Source: Heloderma charlesbogerti (Eukaryota; Chordata; Lepidosauria; Squamata; Helodermatidae). From it: 64,000 nucleotides of DNA. Position numbers and translations under genes: made by a program. The stretch lies in the NCBI GenBank assembly GCA_026122225.1, contig JANEZZ010000802.1:1-64000 (forward strand). The letters are read 5' to 3'. This document shows, piece by piece, positions 32,373-43,669 of the stretch (the first letter of the stretch is position 1; the number at the start of each line of letters is the position of its first letter). The notes under the pieces are model-generated. The model ran no database searches, was not told the DNA's origin, and saw nothing but the letters and a program-made list of their open reading frames with translations.

Positions 32373-32455
32373 CTCCAATCCTATATACACTTTCCTGGGA
32401 GTAAGCCCCATTGAACTCAATGGTTCTTCTGAACGGACATGCGTGGGGTTGCACT
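32373..32455. repeat. FB2 foldback
   Basis: CTCCAATCCTATATACACTT, then GAGTAAGCCCCATTGAACTC and GTGGGGTTGCACTTG. Confidence 0.65.
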
Positions 32456-32619
32456 TGAAGAGGGTCTTCGCTGTCCTTTACTGTTAAGCTAGTGCTGCAG
32501 TCTGTGCTCCAGGACGTTCAGCAGGTATGTCTGGAAATTTGATGGCACAGGCAGTGGATTTGTTTGGGACAGTAGAAACCTAGGTTCAAATTGCTGCTGG
32601 GCTCTGAAGCTCACTAGTT

Positions 32620-32704
32620 GACTATCTATCTATCTATCTATCTATCTATCATCTATCTTTTTCTTTCTTCTTCTTATTAATAATAATTGTTGTTGTTGTT
32701 GTTG
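32620..32704. repeat. Compound microsatellite
   Basis: (ATCT)n at 32622-32650, a TTCTTC patch, then (TTG)n at 32687-32703, abutting the SINE-B tail. Confidence 0.9.
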
Positions 32705-32925
32705 CTTGTTATATTTATATCCCACCTTTCCTCCAAGGAGCCCAAGGCGGCATACATTCTCCTCCTCCTCCTCCTCATTTTATCCTCACAACAACCCTGT
32801 GAGGTAGGTTAGGCTGTGAGTCAGTGCCTGGCCCAATGTCACCCAGTGAGCTTCATGGCTGAGTGGGGGCTTGAACCCAGGTCTCCCCAGTCCAACACTC
32901 TAACCACTACACCACACTGGTCTCA
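32705..32925 (-). mobile_element. SINE-B copy
   Basis: ATATTTATATCCCACCTTTC, CTCACAACAACCCTGTGAGG and CACTACACCACACTGG in the reversed SINE-B order. Confidence 0.85.
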
Positions 32926-33059
32926 TCATAACCGACCTTGCAAGATTGCTGTGAAGGTACAACGGCACAATTGTAATAAATAAGTAACCCTACCCTGAGC
33001 CAGACAAAGAACAGTGCATCAATAAGACAAGCCTCCCGCAATGAAGGAGAACAATAAGG

Positions 33060-33370
33060 CTGAACTGGAGGATCCAATTTACGTGAAGCCTTCAAAAGTA
33101 TTGTCAGTCACTGCAAATCCTTTGGCAACAGTTACAATTATCCAAACAGCAATTGCCAAGGTATTTTCCACAATATAACTTTACTCTTACTGATACTGGG
33201 GAAGATAACGTTAGTTTTTTTAATGCATGCAAATGCTATTTTAAAAATAAACCCATGATTACTGTTCTTTATAGAGCTAAGAATATTAATCTATTTGTTG
33301 AACAAGCAGAGGCCAGAAGCTCCGTCACTGCGGGTCATGTGACTGAATTACACAAGCTAAAGTGATGTGG
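33060..33370. other. AT-rich unique block, possible conserved non-coding sequence
   Basis: No repeat is recognised. It contains an octamer-like ATGCAAAT at 33227-33234. A conserved-element role is speculative. Confidence 0.25.
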
Positions 33371-33737
33371 TATTTGGCCTGTTTTATGGTTTTAGCTCTC
33401 TCTTTTTTAATGAGACACCCTTGGATGTGGCAGCTGGCTTTCTCACTGCACTTTAAGAAGCTGGGAGGCAAGGCACCTAAAAAACACATGCAGAAAACCT
33501 TTCCATAGTCCACTTCCCTGGGGTATTATATATTCTGCAGCTCATCAATATGTTTACATTGTCTCTCTTCAATTTTTGCAAAGTATGAGAAGGGGGGGCA
33601 TAAAATCCCCAATTTGTATCCTGCCAACTGAGGCATGCTCAGAACAGGAACAATCTGTAGCACTAGCAACGTGCTTTACAAATCCCAACCACACCCTTCC
33701 CTCCCCAAGGAAGGGAGCAGGTTACTCTACACCAGTA

Positions 33738-33815
33738 TCCCCCAACCTGGTGCCTTCCACCTCCTGGGGATGGTGGAAGTTGTAGTCCAACACATCTGGA
33801 AGGCTGCTCTATGCG
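33738..33815. repeat. FB1 foldback, short
   Basis: CCCCCAACCTGGTGCCTTCC with GGAAGTTGTAGTCCAACACA and CTGGAAGGCTG. Confidence 0.65.
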
Positions 33816-33819
33816 TATG

Positions 33820-34127
33820 GCTGCAGCACATTGATTAGGTTAACCCACTGTGGGAAGGCTATTCTTTGCAATGCTCAGCATTTCTGGGTTATTTGAAGAA
33901 ATCCAATATCTGTTTTTTTTATTTGCTCTCATGGACAATCCACTGATAATCAAGTAGCGTCGGTTTGAGCCCAGTTCTGATCACAGGAGAAAAGCCACTG
34001 AATATAGGGCATAATTAAACACCCTCCTCTTCTTCTCCTTCCTCCTCCTCCAGCTTTGCAGAAGAGTAGACAGTGACTAAACATCCTGGCCCTATCTGGC
34101 AGCAGTATTTTCCTCAAAACCCTATTC
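33820..34127. other. Sequence without recognised features
   Basis: Short intergenic stretch with a CTTCCTCCTCC run near 34030. Confidence 0.4.
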
Positions 34128-34505
34128 CAGGAGTGGCCATCCAGATGTTCTGGCCTACAACTTCCCTCCTCATCACTGCTTAAGGCATTTCCCTTTGCCA
34201 CCCCTCAGTTGTGGAATGACCTGCCAGTTGAAATGCATCTTCTGACTGCTTTGAAGGTTTTTAAGCAGGAATTAAAGACTCTATTATTGCGGCAGGCCTT
34301 CCCTTTTTAGAACTCTTGTTCCTTTTGCTGACTCTTATATACTGTTTTTAAGCTGCGTTGTTTTTATTGTTGGATTTTTTGTTAAATTGTTTTTAACTAT
34401 GTTTGCTGCCTAGAGTATTTTTTTATATAGGCGGGTTATAAATTGAATAAACAACAAACAAACAAACAAACAAATAATCTGGAGGGCCACAAGTTGCCCA
34501 TCCCT
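34128..34505. repeat. FB1 foldback split by an L2 end
   Basis: Left half CAGGAGTGGCCATCCAGATG and GGCCTACAACTTCC. Right half TCTGGAGGGCCACAAGTTGC and CCATCCCTG. The inserted DNA is the L2 end below. Confidence 0.75.
34180..34478 (+). mobile_element. L2-like LINE 3' end
   Basis: One frame reads LWNDLPVEMHLLTALKVFK and LKTLLLRQAF, the C-terminus of L2 ORF2. The 3' UTR follows with an (AAAC)n tail. Confidence 0.82.
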
Positions 34506-34509
34506 GCTC

Positions 34510-35790
34510 TATTCACCACCACTACTACCAGGCCCAGCAGACATGTAGCAGTCCTCCTCTATCTTACCCTGGTTCATTAAAAATGCCACTCCTTTCCTGG
34601 AACTACAAAGAGCTTACCAGAAAACAGAAGAAATGTAAGTCTTTGATATTGTGCCTGAAACTGGTTCTGCCTTGGAAAATTGGGCATACTGTGCTTATGC
34701 TTTGCTCCACCCTTATGCAGGCTTTCCTTCTCAAGATCAGCATGATTCACTGTTCAGAAGAGCAGCAGGTTGCAGAAGGGAACACTGCAAAATATTGAGG
34801 TACTATTCAACTAGCACAATATAGTCTTCTCAATATAAACTGCTGGTGATGTCATAATAGCCCTCATGGCCCGAAAAGGCTACTTTAGCAATTTCTCAGG
34901 TGAGTGACTCGCTACTTCTTGATACTTGTTCAAGCTCAAGGGTGCTACAACCTGCTGTTCGTACAAAAAACACTTAACTTTTATTTCTCCAGAATACCAG
35001 ACTGGGTACAGTTAAAAAAAAATTATGCAAAGATACATGATGGATTTTCTTAAGGGTTATTAATGTTTTGGTATCTTTCCCTTGATTCACTGGCTGCCTT
35101 TTCTCCTCTACCACCTCCTTTAAAAATGTATCTGGGCCCCTAGAACAAGAAACAACATCTGGCTAAATCTATATAATATTGTTATGTTTCTGAACCATTA
35201 TGGCAGAGCAGGGAATGCATCTAAATTGATCATTTTTTTCCCATTCTCATCCATCCATCTTTGTTGATTATATTCATTTCATCTTTCTACCTTGCTTTAT
35301 TTAATACAGGAAATGTTAGTTTATGTCTATCTGATCACACATTGCTGGATAAATTCCTGCTGCATTTTTGCACCAGCCTCTGTAACTCCTATAGAATTTT
35401 TTTAAAAATCTACAGGATACTGAGCAAAACAAGGTCACATCCCACAACAAAGTGATGCTCTGGCTCTTGAGCAGCATATATACATCACTTAGGAGATGGG
35501 AGAGAATTATTGGTGCTGCTGCTATGGCAGATCAGGCAAATCTTTCATATTTGCATCATCTTACCCGTACTGCCCAATTAGGAAATTCTATAATCAAATG
35601 CCTCCAAAAGAATTCTGGAATTAATAATGAGATTTCAATGGCTAAGGCAACACAGCTTGGCCTCCTGACCGGTGAGTAATAAAGGTGTCTCATCTCTGAG
35701 GTCTGCCAGATGAAAAGCAGCAATGCCAGGCCATCGGAGATTGATCATTAGCACCCTTTACTGATAAGAAAGGAATCCCGATAAGGCACT
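34510..35790. other. Sequence without recognised features
   Basis: AT-rich intergenic DNA with small chance ORFs (34583-34798, 35452-35679). No domain is visible. Confidence 0.35.
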
Positions 35791-35795
35791 GCCAA

Positions 35796-36520
35796 TGTTA
35801 AAGTTAGCATAGCTCTTAAAGTTAGCATTGACTCTTCTACTTAGCATAGCTAAAAAGGGTACCATGAAACAATTAGCTACATAATGAGGCCAGATGGGCC
35901 ATCAGAGGAGTAACCAGAAAGCCTATCTCAGATTGTAAATACAACAGATATGAAATAAGGAAACAAGCTCACAAGACAGGATCATATCAAGGAAATATTT
36001 CTGTCTCACAAACATACCTGTAAGCTGTCAAGGAAGGCTAAAATGTTTGTATAAGTATGTTGTTATTCTCATTAATCTTGCTCAGAAGCTTAATAATTCA
36101 ATAATCTTATTTAACCATATGACAGTTTTAAGGTAGAAATGCTATCTTTGGAATTCTTAGATAAGTAACATAAATAATAGTAAAAATAGTTTGAACATAT
36201 TTTATAGAATCCAAAAAATATATAAAGACGACTCAGAACACACAACAGTGGGAGCTCTCCTCTGCGATCCGCTTCCCCGATGTGTTGCCTGTAGAATCAA
36301 CCTGGTGAGCTTGATATTATCAGTTGAGAACTAGCCGGTGTACTTGACTCTGCTTGGAAGCCTTGTTTAGCATGATGTTGGCTGTTTCAGGTGTTTGAAT
36401 TCATGCAAGCATAAGCTCTTGTATTTTGTTCTGTTATGCCGATACTTTTGTAGTAAAAAAGACAAATCTTTTTCACAGAAACATTTACAGAGATAGAATT
36501 CTGTATCACCCATATCGAGA
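35796..36520 (+). mobile_element. Candidate LTR remnant
   Basis: A TATA box in AATATATAAAGACG (36215-36228) is followed by a CTCTCCTCTGCGATCC block, as in an LTR promoter and R region. The ends and target duplication are not clear, so the limits are rough. It could also be unrelated promoter-like DNA. Confidence 0.3.
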
Positions 36521-36984
36521 GCCAAATATTAAGCTTGTTCTAAGATGCTATCTGGTTTTAAGAGGGCTTTCTATTACGTATGGTTAATCAGGTAGCCCAG
36601 CGTTGCCTACATACTGGTGACATGTCTTGAGAGAACCTCTGAACCAGGGCTTATGCCACGCTGCACAGAAGGCATTTGCTGCCCCGGGCCCTGGCACTGA
36701 TGTAATCGAGCGGCGCCCAACCTTTTCAGCCATGAGGGCCGCATCGAGTGCCTTGCTGTGGTGCTGGGGGCTTCACAGGTGCATGCACACACACAGTCAT
36801 GCACACACACATACGTAGTCATTCACACACATACATGAGGTCACTGGAATTGTTGCGCGGGGTTGCTGGGGTAGGGAGGAGGCTGCAGCTTCCTCCTTCC
36901 CCCAGAGACACCCACATGCCCAGGAGCACTGTAATCAATGGGGCAAACTGTGTCCTCATGCTGGCACTAGGGTCCCTGACTTAG
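36521..36984. other. Sequence with CA-rich microsatellite
   Basis: A broken (CA)n patch lies at 36785-36835. Nothing else is recognised. Confidence 0.5.
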
Positions 36985-37055
36985 GCTGCAATTCTAGAAT
37001 GCAGTTACCTGGAAATAACTCCCATTGAATTCAGACATGCCTAGGATTGTGCTGT
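36985..37055. repeat. FB2 foldback
   Basis: TGCAATTCTAGAATGCAG, then AACTCCCATTGAATTCAG and CTAGGATTGTGCTG. Confidence 0.65.
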
Positions 37056-37194
37056 AAATCCCACATAATCTGGAAGCAGAGCACTAATTTATAGCAAGAA
37101 GCTTCCAAATGTACCTAAACTGTGGCCCAAGTATGGTGCAGAGACAGTCTGTATCTCCCTTCTACAAGCTTTGTCATGCTTTTGGGGAAAAGCC

Positions 37195-37395
37195 ACAGTT
37201 CAGTGGTAGAGTCCCTGCTTTGCATGCACAACATCCCAGGTTCAATTCCTGGCATCACCAGTTAAAATGAACTCTGGTAGTAGGGTTGGGAAAGACCTGA
37301 GTTCTTGGAGAGCTACTGCCAATCAAAATAGATAATACTGGGCTGGATGGACCAATGGTCTGACTCTATATAAAGGCAGCTGCATTATGTTCACA
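37195..37395 (+). mobile_element. SINE-A copy
   Basis: ACAGTTCAGTGGTAGAG, TTTGCATGCAC, CAGGTTCAATTCCTGGC and TATAAAGGCAGCTGC. Confidence 0.8.
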
Positions 37396-37459
37396 AGCAA
37401 CCAGTCAGAGGATCCAGCACAGTTTACACATGCACAAGCCACTCTTCAATTGTTAACAG

Positions 37460-37815
37460 CCTGCTTAGACATTGAGGTCACCAGATGAGGCACTCCTGGT
37501 GGTTCCGCATGGACCTGTGGTCCATTTGGAGTCCACTCAGAGTAGAGCTTTTAGCGTACTGGCTCCCTCTCTGTGGAATTCCCTGCCAGCTGATGTCAGG
37601 CGGGCGCCAACGAGGCTTTGTTTTCAGCACCTGCTAAAGACATTTTTATTTAAACAAGCTTTTCCTGAATGACCAGCCATAGTTTTATTGGTGTATCTTG
37701 ATTTTAATTATTTTGATTCTTTTGTATTTTGATTCTTTTTTCTTTACTGTTCTCGGCTTGGGAATTTTTTTTAGATACAGAGTGGTTTATGCATTTTCTA
37801 AAATAAAAATAAAAT
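37460..37815 (+). mobile_element. L2-like LINE 3' end
   Basis: The ORF at 37472-37672 reads SRAFSVLAPSLWNSLPADVR and LLKTFLFKQAF, the L2 ORF2 C-terminus. The tail is (AAAAT)n. It lies just past the SHLD1 poly(A) signal, on the opposite strand. Confidence 0.87.
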
Positions 37816-37904
37816 AAAAACATAACATGGGTGTGTGCTAAAGAACACTAGTAATTAAAAGCAACTGTTTTGTGCCATGGAACACAATCTGGTTAATTCA
37901 TGAC

Positions 37905-37910
37905 TTTATT
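37905..37910 (-). terminator. SHLD1: SHLD1 polyadenylation signal
   Basis: Canonical AATAAA on the minus strand, about 125 nt after the SHLD1 stop codon. This gives a short 3' UTR. Confidence 0.65.
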
Positions 37911-38033
37911 ATACTCTTGGCCTTGCCTAGGCAATTCCAACAATTCATTTGGTACCACCCCCACCCCCATTTTATCATCTCTTAATGTGGGTGGGGAAGC
38001 AAACTTAGAAATGTAATAATTTTAGACCAAAAA

Positions 38034-38518
38034 TCACTTAGTTAGTTTTTGTTTTAAGATGAAGTGAAGGACATCATCTGAGAGTCCAGGTATTTGCTTT
38101 CGTTCCTCCAAACTAACACTCACATTAGGGGGAGTGGAAAAGCAGGTGCTGCTGGAGTGTTGAGGAAATACCTTATTTCCATCTCTGTTCAAAGCCATCT
38201 GAGCTAACCGGAGACTCTTCAGAGCGTATTCCATTCCTTCTTTGTCTGCTAGGTCTGCGATTTTGGCAGAAACACATTGCGAAGCTGCTTCATATGCTGG
38301 ACTCCCCACAAATGGCTTCTTCTGGCAGCAAGTCCCATAAAATGTATCCAGAGATTTCCTAATGGTAGGTTCTTCATATGTCCAAGATAAGGGAAGTTCA
38401 CTAGGTTGAAATAGTTCAGTATTCACATGGTTACTCAGCTGCATCCTCTCACAGAGTTGAGGCCACAAAGGTACATCAGCTCCAGTGCTGTGCCCTGTAA
38501 AGACTGTGCTATCTGAGT
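38034..38518 (-). CDS. SHLD1: Shieldin complex subunit 1, terminal coding exon
   Basis: SHLD1 is part of the shieldin complex (SHLD1-SHLD2-SHLD3-MAD2L2), which acts downstream of 53BP1-RIF1 at DNA breaks, limits end resection and favours non-homologous end joining. It contacts the C-terminal OB-fold part of SHLD2. The exon starts after an acceptor with a pyrimidine tract (TTTCTTTCCTGACAG), enters in phase 1 and gives about 161 codons to a TGA. From memory, these blocks match human SHLD1: IRKSLDTFY (human LRKSLDRFY), ALKSLRLAQMALNRDG (ALRSFQMARVIFNRDG) and PGLSDDVLHFILKQ (PGLSKDITHFLLQQ). Human SHLD1 has 205 residues, so about 45-60 N-terminal residues lie in an upstream exon not found here. 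The first 50 residues of the exon are poorly conserved, as expected for this fast-evolving protein. The reading frame is intact. Confidence 0.93.
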
Positions 38519-38524
38519 CTGTCA

Positions 38525-38926
38525 GGAAAGAAATGGCAAAGCCACATTATTCACACTGAAATAAGAAAAGACAAGTGCAAAATGCTGTCTATGGACCAGA
38601 GTGTTATGTTTATGAATAGCAGATGCAGATTCAAATCTGTGACCAACCAAGTGATAATGGCAAATTTTGAAATGGGGTGAGTTCGGAATGAACTCCCTCA
38701 CTTTGGAATTGCTAGGCCCGTTATGAGCTGAGCCCAAATCCCGTGATGTTCAGGCCCAACTTGTCATGGGCTCACCAACATCCCCCCCTCCCTGCCAGTC
38801 CACCCCTTCCCAAGCAAACTTACCCTTGTGACCAGGGTGGGTGGTAGGGAACCAGCAGCTGAGAGGACTGGCTGGTGACACAAGAGGCTTTGCAGGCTTC
38901 TTCCTTAAGGCCTAGACAAGGGGTAG
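38525..38926 (-). other. SHLD1 last intron, proximal part
   Basis: The branch-point and pyrimidine region adjoins the acceptor at 38519. The rest is unique DNA without repeats I recognise. Confidence 0.5.
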
Positions 38927-39058
38927 GCAAACTGGTTCCCTCCCAATGTTTTGGACCACAGCTTCCAGAATCCTTTACCACTGGCTATGTTGACTGGGAC
39001 TGATGGGAATTATAGTCCAAAACATGTGGAGGGTATCAGGTTGCCTACCTTGGGCTTA
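38927..39058. repeat. FB1 foldback
   Basis: GGGGTAGGCAAACTGGTTCC to ATCAGGTTGCCTACCTTGG. The ends differ from the CTTCCCC type but the core is shared. Confidence 0.7.
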
Positions 39059-39059
39059 G

Positions 39060-39945
39060 ACAGTCCTGAGCATGCTTATGAGAGCCACTGGGATGCATGG
39101 AAATGGTTTCCAATGCCTCCCATTTCAAGGAATTGGCCAAGAGAAAACTACAACTCCCAGGCACACTGGTGGCCAAGGATGCTGCTGAGAAGGTTCAGGA
39201 GTGAGCAGGACTTAAGGATGAAGCCTGCAAGGCCTCTCCTGTCATGAGCCAGTGGCCCCTCTCTGCTGTCAGTCCATCTCTCTTCACAAGGATACATTTG
39301 TTTGGGACAAGGGAGGGCTGAGGGCAAACTCCCCTGGGCTTGATTTTTTAATAGATTTCTCAGAGGAATCTTGGAAAAATTGTCCAGCACTAATCCAACC
39401 ATGAAGCTCCCTGTGTGGCCATGGAAATGGCATTTTCTCTCAGCCTCACCCACCTCCCAAGGTGCTTATGGGAATACATGAGATGACACCTATAAAGCAC
39501 TTTGTACACCGACAGGGGAAATGAGCAAAAATTAATAAATATAAATTGGAGCTTCCTGGTAGCTCAGCAGGAAAGAGCAGTGCAATGGAGACAGGGATAG
39601 AGAAAAATGTTTTGCTGCCTGAAAATGTCCACACACACCTTCCCCTCCTCCATTCCACGTACAGAAGCTGACTGGGATGGCAGCTGAATCTTACTTCAAC
39701 ACTGGCAGTGGTACAGGGTTCTCCACCACACCTGAGGGCATCAGGCTAGTTTAGGGGGTGCAGGACACACGTCTGTCCTCCCAGAGAGGGAACGGCTACC
39801 ACTGCTGCCCCCCAGCATCTGCTGCCTGAGACATTTCTCACTGTGCCTAGTGGTTGGGCCCTGGCCCTGAATGGGGATTTGAGTCCTGTTCCAGTGAGAT
39901 GCTGAAGTGACCTTCCCAAGACAAAGCTAATCTTTTGGGGAATGG
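39060..39945. other. SHLD1 intron, no features recognised
   Basis: Small ORFs on the minus strand lack any family signature. Confidence 0.35.
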
Positions 39946-39949
39946 GCAT

Positions 39950-40125
39950 AGGTAAGGGGTAGGTAGAGCATATGCTTTACATGAAGAATATCCCCATTTC
40001 AGTCCCTGCTTGCAGTCCAAAAATAAAGGCTCTTAATGCCTGAGATGCTGGAAAATTGGTGCCAGTTGTAGGAAGCAAAATGGACCATTCGTCTGAATCA
40101 GTATAAGGCAGCTTCATATGAGACT
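39950..40125 (+). mobile_element. SINE-A copy, diverged
   Basis: GGTAGGTAGAGCATATGC, TTTCAGTCCCTGC and TATAAGGCAGCTTCATATG. Confidence 0.7.
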
Positions 40126-40129
40126 CCAG

Positions 40130-40660
40130 AGCAACAACCAATATTTTTTGTAGTACTAGGGATTAAAACTGATGCTCTCTCCCTCCCCATTATGGTCTAT
40201 CATCAATGACTCACAATCCCATAGCATTGCCAAAACACTCCCACCCCCCATGAGTATTTGATGTGAATCTGCCTAAGGAGTCTTTGTGTCACTTGAATAC
40301 TGTGGCTGAAAATATGTAAAGTTCCCTGGGGAAATAAGAGGCTTAGAAATGTTTGTAATTATCTTTGAAAATCAGATAGGCAGCTTAATAAAGCCCAAGA
40401 ACAATGTAGGATAGGAACAGGGCCAGTAGTTAAGGCTTGTAGTTTTCATTAAAAATGTACATGCTGCAAAGTATCAACAATTAGTAAGTTACCTATTTAT
40501 TATATGCAAAATGATCTATCCAGACTGACTTCTTTGTTTGCAAACATGTATATAAACACATATGTATAATAATACACATAATATGCAAGCTGTTGTATCA
40601 TACTCCAACTACATGTTACACTTAGCCATGTGTCATTCCGCCTCCCATCTTTTTTTGTTG
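40130..40660. other. SHLD1 intron, AT-rich
   Basis: No gene or repeat recognised. Confidence 0.35.
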
Positions 40661-40789
40661 AATGAAAAAGGGGCTGCAGGAGGTTGGGATCTTTAGTGCA
40701 CTGACAAGGAAGAGTAGCTGCTTAACCCCTTCCCCATGGACCTTTTTTTCCACCCAAAGTCACACACAGACACCCAGCTGCTTTCTTCC

Positions 40790-41105
40790 CCTCAAGGTAA
40801 AAGATATGGGGATCCTTGTGACATCTCAAAGGTGGGCCTTCTCAGTAGTGGCACCCACCCTCTGGAACACCCTCTCCTGTATGGTTCGGAGGCAGAAAGC
40901 ATGGAGAGTTTTAAATGCTTCCTGCAAACGTAGCTGTTCACACAAGCTTTCCCTGAATTGTAATTGATTATCATGATGCTGCCCCATTTTATTTTTTTCG
41001 ATTCCCATTTTTTGTTTTTTATTGTTTCTGTTCCCATCCTCTTAGTTTGTTGTAGCTGTAATTTTTTATTAATTGACTATTTTAATAGTGGTTTTTAATT
41101 CTTTG
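40790..41105 (+). mobile_element. L2-like LINE 3' end, diverged
   Basis: In the 40662 frame: RWAFSVVAPTLWNTLSCMVR, the L2 C-terminal signature. A 3' UTR with T-rich stretches follows. Confidence 0.75.
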
Positions 41106-41119
41106 GCATGTAAAGCATG

Positions 41120-41350
41120 GTGTAGTGGTGACAGTGCTGGACTGGGAGCCGGGAGATCTGGGTTCTAGTCCCCACTCGGCCATGGAAGCTCACTGGGTGA
41201 CTTTGGGCCAGTCACAGACTCTCAGCCCAACCTACCTCACAGAGTTGTTGTTGTGAGGATAAAATGGAGAGGAGGAGAATGTAAGCCGCCTTGGGTTCCT
41301 TGCAAGAGGAAAAGAGGTGGGATATAAATGCAATAAATAAATAAATATAT
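41120..41350 (+). mobile_element. SINE-B copy
   Basis: TGGTGTAGTGGTGACAGTGC, GTTCTAGTCCCCACTCGGCC and the AATAAATAAATAAATA tail. Confidence 0.88.
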
Positions 41351-41354
41351 CAAG

Positions 41355-41555
41355 CAGAACATAGGAAGCTGCTTTATGTTGAGTCAGACCCTTGGTCCAT
41401 CTACCCCCAGTATTGTCGACACTGACTGGCAGTGGCTCTCCAGGGTTTCAGGCACAATTCCATGCTAGCCCTACCTGGAGATGCTAGGGATTGAACCGGG
41501 ACGTTCTGCATGCAAAGCATGCACTCCACCACTGTGCTATGGCCCCTTATTCATT
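41355..41555 (-). mobile_element. SINE-A copy
   Basis: Reversed end AGGAAGCTGCTTTATGTTG, B box GGGATTGAACCGGGACG and A box CACTGTGCTATGGCCCC. It abuts the SINE-B tail, so it landed at or near that A-rich tail. Confidence 0.85.
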
Positions 41556-41559
41556 AAGT

Positions 41560-42225
41560 ATTATTAATAAATAAAGAAATAAATATATATTTTCCCCATG
41601 TGGAAAAGAAAAATGACAGGAAATGGTTCCCCTCCCCTTCACTCCCAATTGCTTTTCAGTTTTTGTTTGTTGGTAAAAATGTCATATTTGAGCCTGAGTT
41701 CTGCTGTGATCTGGCCACATGGCATGCCCTGTAAATTATTCCTCTTAGTAGCATAAAGAGCAACCTGTCGTTCTCTCTTACTGTGCAGATGCATATAAAA
41801 GATCAACAACTTATTCAGGCTGCTCATGCAGCTCTGTGCCAAATAAGGGACTGGGAACAAGGAACCAGTTCCCGTGGGAATGATCCATGGAGAGCAGAAA
41901 GATGAGAAATACTGTTTATTATTTATATATTAGCGAGATATGTCAGAGAGCTCTTTGGCAGTTTACAATGCACCTCCCAAGTCCAATAAGTAGGCAGCAG
42001 GCAATAGCCATTGCTAAGCGCTCGTCCACTCTTTAAAAGCCCTCAAACCTGCTTTTCTGCTACATTAGGGAAAACTGGTTCCAGACTCTTCCAATAAGTC
42101 TCTGTTGATTGTGTCTGGGGGGCTGTGAGAGGTAGTACTAACATGCCTGGATCTTCCAGGCCACAACACTGAGAAGGGTTAAGCCTCTGCACCCCACACA
42201 CACTGCGGTCCCAATGACACCCCCC
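41560..42225. other. SHLD1 intron, no features recognised
   Basis: AT-rich unique DNA. Confidence 0.35.
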
Positions 42226-42229
42226 CCCG

Positions 42230-42257
42230 GCCCACACACACACACACACACACACAG
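42230..42257. repeat. (CA)n microsatellite
   Basis: About 11 CA units after a C run. Confidence 0.9.
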
Positions 42258-42325
42258 CATGGGCCTAGCATTAAATATCTTAAAACCCTGACACTGTCGC
42301 TAACCATGCACTGAGCTGTATCAAA

Positions 42326-42400
42326 TGTTAGTTCTACATAGAGTAGACCTACTGAAATGAATGGGCCTTAAGTTAGACTAACACTGGATATAACCCAATG
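42326..42400. repeat. FB3 foldback
   Basis: AATGTTAGTTCTACATAGAG pairs with AGTTAGACTAACACTGG. Confidence 0.65.
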
Positions 42401-42639
42401 AGAAGAACATCTGGTTTGGCTTTTAAGACAAAAGTGGGCAGAAGGTACATATGGATCTACTGGTACAACTCTGGATGATTTGCAGTAGATCAGCAAGGAT
42501 TTCTGACTCATCAACAGAAAGGCTTTTCTCTCCTCTAAATTAGGCTGCTGGGGGAGGGGGAAAACCAGGAGTGGATTTTTGTGTGTGGAAGGACTGCAAG
42601 CTCAGTTCTGATATGAAAACCAATTCTTGGGGCAGTACT

Positions 42640-42745
42640 GAATACTGCCGCTGTGCCCCCATTCATTCTGTACCGAATACTGCTGCTGTGCCCAAGCTCA
42701 TTCTGTACCGAATACTGCTGCTGTGCCCCCACTCATACTGCTGTG
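42640..42745. repeat. Minisatellite, 35-bp unit, about 2.8 copies
   Basis: GAATACTGCYGCTGTGCCC followed by a CTCATTCTGTACC-type spacer repeats at exact 35-bp steps. Confidence 0.9.
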
Positions 42746-42749
42746 CCCA

Positions 42750-43525
42750 TGGAACCAACCACTAGTGCAACAGAAAGTTAGCACTTCTTAAAGCAGTCCT
42801 TTTCTGAGCCCAGCTGACTTGCCCCATTCCAGAAATGAGCACTTTGGCTCATTTCCGTTCGTTTCAGGATCCGTGAGCTTCTTATTGTGCTAGCAGTGGG
42901 TCCCACTCGTGTACGGGAATCATTGGATACTTCCCTTGGTCTGAGCTGTGTGCTCAGAAGCACCCTGTTCCGTCATTCTACTTGGTGTATGTCTGCCCAG
43001 AGCCACTATTTTGGCCCTGACTCCAGTTGCTGGACTTTGAGGTTCTAGTTAAAAACAAAGTAGATCCCAGAAACCTGACATCTGCCCACTCCTGCTGTAA
43101 GGGACAGTTTTCGGTGTTCCCAGAAGCCAGCCACAAAGTGGCAGGAGGCAGAGCAATAGAGTAGAGTCTCTTCCTTTTCTACTAAGGCTTTGGATACCAA
43201 AAACTATACCTTAGTAACCAAAGTTCTCCCCCACCCACAGCCTTAGTAAGATGGAAAGGGGTGCTTTCAAGCTGCCCTTTCTAGTATTCTAGAGTACAGG
43301 AAATGTAGCCTCCCTTATCTTTGGGAGCTTTGCATTTCCTCAGCCAGAAGAGCAAGCTGGTCATAGAGAGGGTAGCTTGGGTATCAAGGCTGAGTAACAT
43401 TTTTTCCTAGTCCATGTATATTAGTGCAAATCAGGAACCTTCCTTGGTACTATGAGAACTGGGTAAACCCAACATGCCAATGGTGAAATTGGTCCCGGGC
43501 AATATATCACAGTTAGTCTTAATGC
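42750..43525. other. SHLD1 intron, no features recognised
   Basis: Unique DNA. No ORF with support. Confidence 0.35.
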
Positions 43526-43526
43526 T

Positions 43527-43663
43527 GGAATAGGCAACCCCGTGCCCTCCAGATGTTTTGGACTACAGTTCCCACCAGCCCTAGCCAGCATGGCCAATAT
43601 TCAGAGATGATGGGATCTGTAGTCCAAAATGTATGGGGAGATCTCACGTTGCCTACTCTGACC
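43527..43663. repeat. FB1 foldback
   Basis: ATAGGCAACCCCGTGCCCTC to TCACGTTGCCTACTCTG, with GGACTACAGTTCCCACC. Confidence 0.75.
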
Positions 43664-43669
43664 TTAATG

